This document shows, in pieces, positions 37,586 through 50,300 of a DNA stretch of 64,000 nucleotides (position 1 is the first letter of the stretch; each line of letters begins with the position of its first letter). Source of the stretch: Amblyornis subalaris (Eukaryota; Chordata; Aves; Passeriformes; Ptilonorhynchidae); contig JACAXG010000007.1 in NCBI GenBank assembly GCA_018881555.1, forward strand, positions 634,643 to 698,642. Reading direction: 5' to 3'. The notes beneath the pieces are model-generated. The model searched no databases and was not told the origin of the DNA. It saw only the letters and a list, made by a program, of their open reading frames with translations. A program made the position numbers and the translations under genes.

Positions 37586-40500
37586 GTAAGCACAATGTCC
37601 TCATAGCCCCAGTGTTTACACTGCTCTCTGATGTATTGCTGGAGCAGTTTGATTACACGAATAACAAATGTGCTTCTAAAAATGTGTTTCTAAAAGCTTT
37701 TGAAGCACAAAGCCGAGAGGCGACGTACACACCAAAATTAGCNTGGCAATGATGTGTAGTGGGACCTCTGAATTCATGGGTTACACCCTTCAGAAAACTT
37801 TGCAGACTAAGACATGCTTAATTCTGTTTTCTTTGCCACACCGCAAAGTTTTATTAGCTGTCTTTTAGGTAACTGAGTTTAAGGTTGAATACTTTTCCTT
37901 TTCACTCCCCAAATGTATTTTTTTTCCTTTAAACCATTCAGGAAGTTTTCCACTGCTTTGATTTTATATGGATTTAGTAGCTAAGAGGTGTACTTATTAT
38001 AATTAAATATGAGAAGCATACTAAGGGACAGAAATATTTGAGGGAATGAGTCCTAAAACAGTTCTGCAAAATAAGACTGACAAAAAAATGGAAACATCAA
38101 TGAAAGCTCCAAGCACTTCTAGCTGCAAAAACACATTTTCTTTTTCTGCATCTTTAGCATTGAACACTTCCTGTTACAAGCGAGTGCTTGGGAAGCCCGG
38201 CTTGCTCTACTCAACCCTGTTACTGAAACAATCCAATAAAAACCACGTCTATGTCCTATTTTCCCAGCTCNTGCAGCAGCCCACCGGAGCTTGATCCCTC
38301 AGACACGAGCTCCATCTGGTGGGCTTTCCCAAAACGTCGAAGCATCCATGAAGCCCTCCAGGCGCCAAGCACACGTGCCCCAACATGGGAATTTCAGCCG
38401 TAACTTGCTTCAGGGGGTTGATTTTGGTCCTCAGGGTCAAACCCAGAGGTACAAACCGCTCCAAGGAGATCTGCCAGGGCCNGCTGTCCAGCATCAGCAC
38501 TTTGACATAGGAAATTAAAGCCACTTCAGCCTCCTGAAGAAAGCACCCACACCCTCTGAGACATCTCTGGGGGTCCTGTTTGGCCACGGCTCCCTGTACA
38601 GAAGGGCAAAACCTCCCATTGCCCAGAACCGTATCTGCAAATGTTTTGGATACCCAGTACCATCTGAGACTGTTTTCAGATGGCAAAGTGAGCCAGGTGT
38701 GGCACATGGCAAGCCGGGGACAGGAGCCCAGATCCCTCAGCACCCGCTCCAGCTACTTCATGGATGGGAGACAGTACAGCTCAGGAAGGACAAAGTTCCC
38801 AAGTTTGCACTCCAGGATGTTATCACACTTTTAAATCCTCTCTTATAAAACACGGTGTCCTGTGAAAGAGATTTTGCTGTGTCTAAGTAGGACATCTATT
38901 TCAAAGATCTATAATTGCTTCCCATCTCAAGTGAATAGATGATAAAGTCCAATGCAGAAGATTACAAGTTAATTGCAATAAATTGCATTGGCCAGGAAAG
39001 CAAAATTTAAAAACACACGAGATCGAAATGATAGAGAACACAATTATGCAAAGCTTCAAACCCAACATCTTATGTAACTGCAGGAATTTGTCTCTGACTC
39101 AAGAACACGGCGTGTGGGAACGCACGTAACTTGCTTTGCCTTCAGAAGCGCTCGCTCCTGGTCGGAGCCTCCCCAAATTGGGCAGGGTGGCAGGATTCAT
39201 ATGGATACAGCCTCAGACGTGTGTGTGGAGCCAACAAGCCCCAGTAGTTTGTCTGTTTTTTCATAGCATTCATATGTTGTGAGGAGCAAAAGGCACAACA
39301 GAGACGCTTCTATTTGCCATTCCCTGGTAGCTGAGCACATCAGAGCTATTCAAAGGAAGTTGTTTGCCACTGGATAAGTGCAAGGGCTGCTTATTAGAAG
39401 GTGGGCAATTAGCAGAAAAAATGCCAGAAGAAGCTGAGTGTCTGTGTGTGGTCCTCTGGAAAGCCCATGGGACAGCTCGCCTCAGGACATTAAGAAATCT
39501 GTGCAGATGAGCTTTCTACCGAAGGGCCAAGGAGGAACTGATGGGATAAAGTTATTTAATCTTTCCTCTCTTTTTTACAACACCAGCTGGAGGAACACAG
39601 GGAATCAACTAAATCAGAGAGCGTGGAAAGAGCACCCCTGAACTAAGTGGCTGGAAATGCTTTTGGGGTATTACTGTCCCAAGTGGAATTGTTTGCCTAA
39701 AGATAATTCTTTTTCTCAGCACCAGCTTTAAGGTTTTTCGTAAAATGTAATGAAATATTTTCCAGCCCCAGTTTCTTCTCCCACTCCTCCACACAGAAAT
39801 GGCATTTATTGTCTGTAAACACCCCAACCTGCTACATCTGTCCCAAGGACAAGTCCCAAAAGATAAGGCCATCCCCTAACTGGCAATATCCCCAGTGTTG
39901 CTGAGAAAACAGGTCTTTCAGGGTTCCTTTCTAANATTTGCCCGTGTTGGCTCAGCAAGCAGAAGGGCAAAAGAAACAGCATTTTAAAATCAGGCAAAAG
40001 CCAAATAGGAAATATACAGCTTTGAAGCCACGCATTTTCCCCATCACCATCATAATCTTTGAAAAGAGGGTAAGATGCAGTATATTTGTTTTCAAATGGT
40101 TATTTTACCTCTGTTAAGAAAGAAATGGGATGATGGGGCACTAAAGAGAGAGATGGCATTAGCACCAGGTGCTTCCTTAGTATCTNCCACTTTTCCAGAG
40201 AAGGTCGCATGGTTCCTCCGTGAAGCCACCAGGATGATGATGATGACCATGTCCACAGAAATCCCATTGCCAAATCAAGGGAAGACCATCATCAAAGCAC
40301 TTCAGCCTGGCACCAGCGATGACATTTCAGTGTATTGACTGGGTCAGCTGCCAGCCCATCAGCTCATTGATCATGCACTAATTCATAATGTTCTCCTGCT
40401 TTATTGATAGCTTTGCAGATTTCCTCTGGACTGGCCTGGATCTGGATTACAAATGTTCCACAAATTAAGTGCTCATTTTCCCTAGAGCCAATAAAGCTCC

Positions 40501-43500
40501 TTCCCCATGCAAAGCCACACATGCCCTTGTTTGCGGAACTTTATGATCTCCAAAGCAGAGATGAATCTGTACAGCAGTGAATTTATTTTGATACCCTTAT
40601 TCAGAAAAAGTTCCCACTGATGAAAATGGATTGGATTCCATCTTCTGAACATGTTCTGATTTTTACTTACACACAAACATGCACGTGTGTAACATACACA
40701 TCCCACATTTATATGCTGTGGCCTGCCTCTCTCCCTCAGAAAAACCTCACCAGCCTGCAACCTGCAGGAGCAGGGATGGAGATCAAACAGACAGCGTTGC
40801 CCTGGCTCACTGAAGCTGGGTGTCCCGGGGACAGGTTTCACCTGGCACTGACCTTCTCCCTCCCTGCTGGAACCCCACACGCTGCTGGGTGGAGGAGGCT
40901 GAGGAGAGGAAAGGTGTCCATTCCCATTCCAGCGGCACTCACAGAGGTGCACCTCAAGCCTTTCCACAGCCTGTGGGCAGGGAGGAGACGGTGGTTTAGC
41001 TCCAGAGGCCCTTCATCACCAAACGAAAAACAGAATCAGAACAACAGCACACTTTTGTGAGCAGCTCAGACCGCTTAGGAGCCCAATTAAACTCTTCCAG
41101 TAAACTGGGAGTAGTCTTATAAACGAGTAAATAAAAACCAATGGAAACACACTTCTCCCTCAGCAGTGTATAAACATAAAGCCTGCACTGAGAAAGCAAG
41201 CAGGGTGGCAGGGAGTGGGCTCTGCCAGCCCTGAATGCAACACACCCCTAACACAGGCAAAGCTTCTCAGCCTGGGAAGACTTTAAAAATTAGATCCTGG
41301 TGGAGTTTGAACTCCAGGTTGAAGAGAAATCTTAATTTTCTGTCACTNCAACACCCCCCTGGGGACACTGACTCTTGTTATGTGGCCAGGTTAAGAGTTT
41401 TAGCAACCTTGCTAGATTTCTTTCCTAGAGGGAAGAGCACATATATTTATATATTCAGCTCTTACACTCAAACCTTCGTAACTGAACCCTTGGTTTTTAG
41501 GTGTATAATAGAAATGTGCAAGTACACACAGCAGCACAGACTGTGCACAAACATCATCACCTGCACATACAGGCCCTAGACCACCTGGAAGAGCCTGAGT
41601 TTTCCACACACATTTTTCCTATAGAGCAAGGAAAATCTGTGTTGTTTAGCAAAGCCAGACTCGGTCTGGGCTCCGCACAGCCCTACCCCTGGGGACTTCA
41701 GAGGCAGCATGTCTGCAGAATTTCAGGGACTAATATGTCAAAGTTTTAAGTAGCCTGAAGAATTTAATGGAGATTTAGATGNCTGCAACTGAAATGTAAT
41801 ATTTTTGAGAACAATTGACTGAGATGAATGGCATCTGCTTAGTAGTCATGAAACATCATGCCAGTGTCACACCCTCCTAGCACACATAAATCAAGGTGCA
41901 TTGCCTGCATCATTTTCTTCTCAGATGAAGGAAGTCTTACAGTCTTCATAAGATGAAGCTGTTCCAAAACAAATTAAATACTGCTTCTAAACAGTAGTCG
42001 TGTTTACATACAGAAACTAAACAAATTTGGGAAGAAGAGGCTGAATGAATATGAACAAACAAGAAACTCACAAGGGATATTCCTTCCTTATTAATATCCT
42101 CCTCCTCCCTGATACTACTCAGGTTTTTNGTTTGCATTTCCCACATCTCTTATCTGTGCTTTCAGATACAGAAAGCCACACAACATGCTATAGCTTGAAT
42201 GTTTGCATTCATCAAAGTGAAAAGGTCTATTAATAAGAATTCAATTATTCGGAAAAAGTTTCCTGGCAGTACAGCACCACTTTTCTAAGTTATTTTCCAA
42301 TGGGAATTTTATTTTCTGCAAACCTCGTTTGACTCCAAAAAAAATTACAAATAGAGTGTTTGCTGTGACTCCAAAGTAAAGGGCTGCAAAGAAATGAGCA
42401 TGAAAAGCAGAGCCTGTCACAAGCATCTGTGGAACAGTAGGAAGTTATGGTCAGCTTGTGACAGTAGCACTGAGACTCCACATGGGAATACTATTAAATT
42501 AACAGCACATTCAGATTAATTGCCCTTTTTTTTTCTTTTTTCTTTTTTTCCCAGTTGCCCAACATGTATCTCCTAATGCAGAATTGTGGAGCAGTGGGTT
42601 TGATTTGGTGGGGAGGTTTTCTGGTTTTGCAGCTCTTTCTTAGCTGTGTTTCAAAGTCCTGTGTTATTAATTTATCGCCCAGGAATAGAAAAGCAGCTCC
42701 AGTGCTCTGACCCAANCACACCCAAATCCTCAGGGAAGTCAGATGTCTCTTCAGAAGTCNTGAGCAGTGAGATAACAACATCACACACACGCTTTGAATT
42801 TTAATTATTACTATTAAGGATTAGGAACAATCCCTGTGAGCAACTGATTTTGTAGGCATTACTGAGCCAGACTCAAGCCTGCTTTTAGTTAACTCTAATG
42901 CAATATTCATGCCTCAAACCTGATTTTAGCAACTTCCCTTCCCTTCTGGAGCAAGTACATCACTAGAGGCTCCAAGGCCCCTGTTTGGCATCCCCACCCT
43001 CACTTAACTCTTGACCACAGGGGAATTTTAACAGAGAATAAAGTAATCCCCATCTCGCTACTGCCAACATTAGAGAGCGTTGTTATTCCAGTTCATAAGA
43101 GATCAGCTTTTCTCCTGTAAAGCTCTTCTTTCCTAAAAGAAAGCTGAAAATATGAGGAGATTGAGCGCCCCTCCAAAGCTGCTTTGGTGTCTAAACAGGT
43201 CCCTTANACAGAAAGAATTTCCTTTGAAATACCCTGCTCATGGGTGTTGATGACCGTGTTTTCCTGGTATCGTTGCTAATCCCTTCCATCCCATAACTAG
43301 GATTGTTTCTTCTGACATTATTTCTACAGATTCCATGCTGGGTCATGACTATAAAGGACAAGGCTGCAAATTTGGTACTGAGGAGAAAGAAGGAAAAAGA
43401 ACAGGAATTGCAAAAAGACCAGCTCTTATTTTAATCCTTAGGAAAGTGCAGTTTTTCCTAAACTTTAGCATAGGGAAATAATCTGGCCAGTGCTCTGCGC

Positions 43501-43934
43501 CTAACCTGAAGTTACAGTTTTAAGTGACTGCTATATTTAGTCAAAGAAATAACTGGTTTGGTGAATAACTTGTGAAGAATCTATGCATGTGCCAGCCCTG
43601 CAGGATAATGCCGTTGTCCTAAATGGATTAACGTGGGATTAACATGAGTAACAGCTGACACACAGGATGCCTGAACACAGGAAGGCACAAAATCAAAACT
43701 TCCTCCAAGAAAATTAAAACATCTCCCTCTCTTTTCTCAGCTAAACCAAATAACTAAACGCAAGAAACCATCCAGATGACAAAAAGGCCAACAAAGGAGC
43801 TTTACCATTTGCCAAGGCCATAACTTCTCTCTTAATCAGGTCACGTGCTACAAACATTAGCAGCACACATCCTGCTTTCGCTCCACGAGACTTCCCTTCT
43901 CCAAATCCTTTCCCTCAGCCATGGGAAGAGCCNC

Positions 43935-44003
43935 AGACCCCCCTTGGTCTGATATCTCCCATTAGACCAAAGTTGCAATCTANGGTCTCACTCTTGTGAG
44001 ACC
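43935..44003. repeat. Five alternating AGACC/GGTCT motifs with an 8-bp hairpin
   Basis: AGACC at 43935-43939, 43964-43968 and 43999-44003 alternates with GGTCT at 43946-43950 and 43984-43988. The last pair is part of a perfect hairpin, GGTCTCAC-TCTT-GTGAGACC (43984-44003). The stem could extend to 11 pairs if the N at 43983 is A. Function unknown. Confidence 0.8.
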
Positions 44004-45009
44004 TTAACTCCTACACCGTTCAACAGACTACGAGGAACTGTGTCCCATCATTGTCCTATTATGTCCCTTCCCTGCCTGCCCNGGCTGCCTGAGCCCTGCT
44101 GTCACCACCACCAGCCCATGGCCAGCGTGGACCTTTGGCTCTCACAAAAGCAGCCCTTGGACAGGAAGCACCTGGGTGTTTCCCTTTTATAGGGCAGGTG
44201 GAAGCGGGGCTGTTGCTGCTGTAAGTGAAAACACAGCACTAACCAGCATCCTGGCTCCTGGTGGGAAAGTGTTTTATTAATCAAAATAATATTTTCCACC
44301 CTGTGGTGTCTTGCAGACCTTTAAACTTGCATCTGCACAAATCAGAGAAATTCTTCTGTCATTCCCACAACAGTTAAAATACAGAAACCATTTTTAGACT
44401 TCAGGATTTTTTTTTTTTAAATAAGAGGGAGAACTTCAACCTGATTAGAAATACTCTCTCAGCTCAGCACAGGGTACTATGGGCAAGGTAAAATTTTCAG
44501 GCTACATTCCNTATCCATTTTCGTGGGAAGAATAGGGAGAGCTGGAGAAGCTGAGATTGCCTGACCAAAAGGTACAGTCATACACCACCTGCTTTTTCTC
44601 ATTCTGTTCTAGACTACAGAAGGAGAGAGGGAGGGATGAAGACCAGAAATGCTGGGCACCTCATAATCCTAATTACCCAGAAACTGTTGTCATGACCAAG
44701 CAATGACCTGCAGGACNTTGGAGATGATGTGAAGATAATGAAGTGCAAGTGTTTGGGTGTGAGGACCCAAAGCCAAAGGGTACAGTGCATTCTTCCATCT
44801 ACACCATTTCCATGCATTTCTAGTTCTACTCTTTATACAATACATTTCATCTGAGAAGAAAATAATTTCGTTGATGGTGTTCTTACTATAATTCATGCAA
44901 CTGTGTATAACAACAAAATGCAGAAAAAAAAAGAAAGGGACAAAAATTCCCCAAAGGCCTCAAGCTTTTAAGGGAGAACTGGGAGTGCTGATATCCAGTT
45001 TTGGCAGAG

Positions 45010-45035
45010 TTTTTCCTTCCTTGAGGAAGGAAAAA
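45010..45035. repeat. Perfect 11-bp hairpin
   Basis: TTTTTCCTTCC, a four-base TTGA loop, then GGAAGGAAAAA. The stem has no mismatch. It is too short for a microRNA precursor by itself, and the base composition is purine/pyrimidine-skewed. Confidence 0.85.
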
Positions 45036-45629
45036 ATCCCTGTTAAGAATACCATGGTTGATTTTAACTAAAATAACTCACCCCCTCAGAGTTGCCTGGG
45101 TCACTGCAGAAAGCGTATCCTTTGGGGGTGTTTGAGCCTGACAATGCTAATTCAAATAGATGACAGCACCTGCATTGGGGGAACATACATCATTCCAAGA
45201 AAATCAAACAGAAAAGCAACTTACAGGCATTCCATGTGCATTTTAAAAGATACAAATTCTCTACCNCACAATACCAGGAACGATTAGGATTTGTGGGAGT
45301 CCAAGTTTACTGTCTTGTGCCCAAGCCCAACAAACATTAAAAGCCTGGGACTAAACAGAGGGAAAAAAGATAGCCCTGCAAACACTATTTTCTCCCTGTG
45401 AATAGCTCGTGTTGAATTGTGCTCTCGGGCCAGCTAATGCTTGCACAGGCTGTCAGATAATGAGTTAAGCACCACAAATGGCCGGGGAAAACCTTCGCGG
45501 ATGGTTGGGGAAAACAGTGGCAGTGAATGAANCAGGGGTTGCTGCCCCCACACCGAGCACACAGAAGCTCGTCTGTTCGGGGGATTCCCGGCGCCTTTGA
45601 GCGTGGGGTGCTCTGCCCACAGCACTGGT

Positions 45630-45800
45630 CACCTGCTGGGAGCTCCCATTGAATTAGGTTACATTATAATTGGATTTTCCGAAGGCAGTGCATTAGCATT
45701 TTCCATGATCTCACCCTTATTAGCCAAATCACTAATCAGGAGGAGCGCGGTTTTATTGTTTGCTGGTTAAATTATCTGCTGCTACAGTGTCTGTAAGCCA
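45630..45800. promoter_or_regulatory. Possible conserved enhancer-like segment
   Basis: AT-rich but complex sequence with packed homeodomain-type cores (TATAATTGG, CACTAATCAGG, TTATTAGCC), a forkhead-like TTGTTTGC and a GATA/TTATCTG-type site, about 1 kb past the predicted TNIP3 3' end. Assigned by motif density only; conservation was not measured. Confidence 0.25.
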
Positions 45801-46489
45801 GCTCCAAATTCATGCAGAGATAAAAACTCCCCCCTCTCTAGCAGAGACTCGGGAGTCTATTGTATAGCTAATGTTGCAGTCAAACTCTAATTTTCAATAG
45901 NTCACCAAAAAGCAACTTCTCTCCAGAGGCTGCTTTGCTCAGTGCTTTGCTCCTGCTCTTCCTGAGTCCATACTATAAGTTAGGAATGTCACTTCTTTCA
46001 TCCCTGTTGGCAGAAGCAGCATTGCTTTACAATGTAAAAGCAGAAAAATCCTTTCCCATGGACTGTTCCCCGTTGAGTCCAAAATCAAATGCTGGACATG
46101 TTTAATCCTGTAAGGTTATTATTTCAATGCACAGGCCTCTGTATATTGAAGGGAATGGAAATACCTGTTCTAAAAGCAGAAATGACACATGCAGGCAAGT
46201 CCTGTAGGTGATGGCTCTTTCGTTGCACAGCTCAAAAAACTGTTTGTGTGAGACCTTAAATTCACATTAACTACTCCTGAGCTACCAGAAAAGCAGGCAG
46301 GACACCTCATGTCCTGCAAAAATCTGTTTCTTCTTTCAGGTGGGGTCCCAGCAGGTTCAGGTACCTGTCTCCCAACAGCTGCCTTCTTAAAAGCCTGAAA
46401 GGAAGGGACAATTTTGCCAGAAGATGATCAAGTAATCTTTGCTGAACACTCATCCACCAAAATTTTCTTTAAAAATTTAATCGTCTAAA

Positions 46490-47289
46490 TACAATTTCAC
46501 TCAAAAAGCCANGTTTTATTCTTGGGTTAGAGGTTACAGTGAGGATGTTCAGATTCCTTACAAGAATCATTTGGAAATATAAAGCCATATTCACTGAGAA
46601 GTTAAACCCCTTAAATATTTCTACTAAAATTCTTCCGATACAAGTAAGTACACATGGAAAAAACCCGCTGTGATTACTTTTTTACATGTAATTCCAGAGT
46701 CAAAACAAAAGGAGATCTGATCTGGACTCAAAAAGGGTAAGTAGGCAACTTTTACCTGGCCTGGCATCAGCAGTACCCTGATTACAATTACACAAATGTG
46801 TTTAAACAGTGAAGCAGATTTCCTTTTTACCAACCAAGAAGGAGAGGACAGAATTCAAGGTGATATATCAACAAATCATTCCCTGGAATCAAATAAAAAC
46901 CTCCATGATTCTCAAACAACAACAAAAAATATCACACCACTATTGGCCTTATGAGCTCTTGAATTCAAACCAGATGTGACAGTCTGAATCCCCAGCAAGA
47001 GCTGCATCTTTTCTCATCAGGCTTTTTCACAGATTCTCATAGGCAGCACAAACAGCATCTTCAGAACAAAGGGCAGTAACGCTTCCCAGCAGAGTTTAAC
47101 TGGATCCTGAGGATCATCAGCCTGTATGATCTGCTTTTCTATTGTCCTCACAGGGATTTCATCAGACATAAATCACATGCACTGAAGAGATAAGGAGCTA
47201 GGGGCAAAAAAACCCAGAAGAAAACAGAATAATGAAGTTGCAAGACTCCCTTGCAGCCTTTGGTTTACACTTCTCCAGGCTGTAGGCTG
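46490..47289 (-). other. TNIP3: TNIP3 3' untranslated region (predicted)
   Basis: It follows the predicted TGA at 47292-47290. The first canonical poly(A) signal on the minus strand is AATAAA at 46520-46515, which would give a UTR of about 800 bases. An ATTAAA variant lies just beyond, near 46473. No other gene feature is seen in the segment. Confidence 0.5.
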
Positions 47290-47321
47290 TCAGCGATGGG
47301 CTCCCTTCTCCGGGGAGGAAT
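47290..47321 (-). CDS. TNIP3: TNIP3 terminal coding segment (C-terminal residues DSSPEKGAHR)
   Basis: The acceptor TTACTTTTGCAG precedes ATTCCTCC. Joined to the single G left over from the exon at 52782-52842, the frame reads D-SSPEKGAHR and stops at TGA (47292-47290). This mirrors human TNIP3, where the same penultimate exon is followed by a short, poorly conserved tail of similar length. The coding part is only 32 bases, so the call rests on the acceptor, the phase match and the following poly(A) signal. Another downstream exon could be used instead. Confidence 0.6.
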
Positions 47322-50300
47322 CTGCAAAAGTAAATCAATAGGAATTATTCTGACATTGAGAAATACAACTCACTTATGATTCATTTTCGTCTATTTTGTA
47401 ACACTTTTAACCCACCCAACGCTGTACCTCGTTACAAGACAGTAATCAAACCACTACAAGTGGCAGTAAGCNTGAAGAAGCAAAACAGAATGAGGATCTC
47501 ATAGAGTGCTCTAGGAGCCTCTCTCTCAACTCTCCATCTAGTCCTGACTGTTGATACAGAGCAAACAGTAGGGTCTAATGACCTAAAGCCCCCTGTAAAA
47601 TCTTTCTAGACTTCTAAGAAGATCAGTTGACATTCAGCAGTGCTCATAGGTGTACATGAGCATTAGGTGCATCCAAGGGAGTAGCTAAGTATGACAGAGG
47701 GAATAATTAGGTGGTAGTACCCACAGCTAAGCAAGTATCTGTGGTTCAAAAATGTGTTTGATAGTAAGTCACTCAAACTAGGAAAACAAATAAAGTTAAA
47801 GAATGGAAATACACTGTTGTTTCCTGGAGTTTGAAANGGTTTTGGAAATGCTGTAACACATCTCTAGCAGCACAAGCAGAAGCGCACACAGTATTTCACT
47901 TACAAGAGAAACATTAACAGTGTAATATTTCCAGCAGGGCTTTGAATTCACCTAGGAGAATTGCTCTGCAGCTGCTACACAGTAACCCCATCAGTCACAT
48001 CCAAACCCAGGGGGCTGATGATACCCAAATGCATATGAGAGAAAACTTCATCCAGAAGGGCCACAGTTGCAGCAAGTGGCAGTACTGCCAGTCATCAGTT
48101 TTGGTGACACCTTTTCCTTGGAGGTAGTGTCAGAGCTAAAATTCATGCTATTTGTTCACAAAAGCCAGGAAGAACAACAATGAGCAGACTGGTTCTTTGT
48201 GCAAGGTAGATAAACANGGATACTCATGTGTTCATTTCATGCAAATAGCCCCCTGCAACAACTTTTCTAACAAGAAATGTGCTGCCAAGCTTCACATTTC
48301 ATTCTCAACGGAAAAAAAAATGACAGCGTGTGTGAAGCCAGTTAAAATCTAGCAGGTACTGAATGATGAATCCTGATCTGTTGGTTCATAGAAATAAAAT
48401 TATCAAATCATGCAGCTGTTTAAATCACATATCCTGTTCCCCTTCCCATGAGACTTTTCTGCCTGGTACCCTGAAGGACTGCAACACATTCTGTGATCTT
48501 TAGCTCAAGCTGACTTTTAAAAGCATTTTAACTTCACATGTTCTGGTGTTAGAAATCAGAACTGTGCTAATGGCCTTTTTGCTACATAGCAGTAGCAGAA
48601 ATCAAGTTGAATCAGTAAAAATCCTGAAAATAATCACATTTTCATTCCCAGTGGAGATGGCAAGCTGCTAATTAAATCTGTCTTGACTACTTGGAAGCAC
48701 TGATAATTTCTCATGTAATGTATGCACTGAGGACAGGCTAATACCAGAAATGTTTAGGGTCTGGGATTTTTTCCAGGAAAATTAAGATGTCAATTAATTG
48801 ACTTTTTTTTTCTGTCTGGTTTTTATTGAAGACCTCCACAAATCCGTTTTTCTCAGTTTTTCATTTTTTTCCCCCCTCTCCCTACAGACATCATTACTTT
48901 CAGTGAAAAACCCCACACTTCTCCCTCCTCTTCTTCCAATTAGCTGTAATTATACCAACATTAGCAGCAAATTAGGTACCTCGAGGGCAAAAATCTGGAA
49001 AGCAGCAGAGTGTGTAAAGGAACGGGAGATGAGATTATAATGGAAGTAAGCGGGCACATCCATGTGCTCATCTGGGCATCCTTAGGGCTTCGCAGGTTGA
49101 TTTCTGCTTTCCCTAAGTGTGCCAAAGATGAGGAGGTGACCAGCTGCTCCCAACTCTCCCACAAGCCTCCAGAGCTACCCCTTGAGAGGGAAGCAAAAGG
49201 CTACATTTTGGCTTCTCCCTGTGCCTGGCATAACTGGATCCAACAGAAAAACACCCAGCTGAGGCCGGAGAAATCCGCTAGTTGTATCNGATGTTCTGAA
49301 GGGGTAACTGGGGTCCTTAAATACATGTACTGGGAATCTTTCTGCCAAGAAAACAAAAGCAGTAGGATTAATTCTGGAAGTGAAAAAGGCAACACATGCC
49401 AGGAGTTGTGGCATGCAAAAGGGTTCTTGCTCCGAGTAGGCTTTTGAGCAATAAACCTTTTTTCCAGAGAATTTCACATTAAAAAACTGGGTTTGGGGAA
49501 AATCTACAAGATCAAGCTCCTTTTTCAACTGTCTTTTCAATTTTGCACAGTTGGATAAGGAAGGAAGTCAACACTGCTTGCCAAATAAAGTGACATAAAG
49601 TACATTTGCTGGAAATCATTCTGCCTTTCTCCTTAAAAACTAGAAAAAAAAAACCAAATCAACCACAAAAAACAAACAGAACCACACAACCAAGAACAAA
49701 AAGGTCCGAAACTGATATCAGGAACACCGAGTGACAGAGCACAGAGAGACTTGGGAGCTGAAGTCCCTCCAAAGGCAGCACTGCTGGTCAAACAATGCTA
49801 AGCTGGAAGAATTTAAGCAGAGTTTAGGACAAGGCTTCCTGCACGGCAAAGTTCCTGGGGAGGGACCAGTCCAGAAGCAAGAAGAGGTATTCTCTTGGAA
49901 ATACATTGCCAGTGCAGTAAGAAAACATCTCATCATCTTCTTCCTTAATCTCTTCCTGTTTCCNATCACTTACATTTCCACTTTGCTTTTTCCTCTTTAT
50001 TGGGACCATCAAGGAAACACGTTTGCTTTTTGAAAGACAAGCTGAACTCTGGTATGAGTTATCTGAGGTTTTAAGCAGTTTTTTGAGGATTGGGGTTTTT
50101 TTTCCTCTCATTTTGCCCACCCTATTCCTCTCATCCTTCCTGTATCCTGATGAAGTTATTCCCAGTTAATTAGAAAGGGCTNAAATCAAAAAGTGCCAGA
50201 TCCAAACCCTCACACTACCACGAGAGTTCAGTGCTGGACACAACATTGCACAAGTGATGCTCTGCCAACTACCAAAACACATCTCTGGGGAAAATAACAG

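Larger units (their letters stand above)
31601..46489. other. Intergenic sequence between NDNF and TNIP3
   Basis: No exon of a recognisable protein was found on either strand. The notable items are a plus-strand exon candidate at 37507-37585, alternating AGACC/GGTCT motifs at 43935-44003, a perfect 11-base-pair hairpin at 45010-45035, and an AT-rich segment with homeodomain-like sites at 45630-45800. The longer stop-free frames (for example 34353-35036 and 40482-40967, both minus strand) show no domain or conserved motif that I recognise. Confidence 0.6.
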
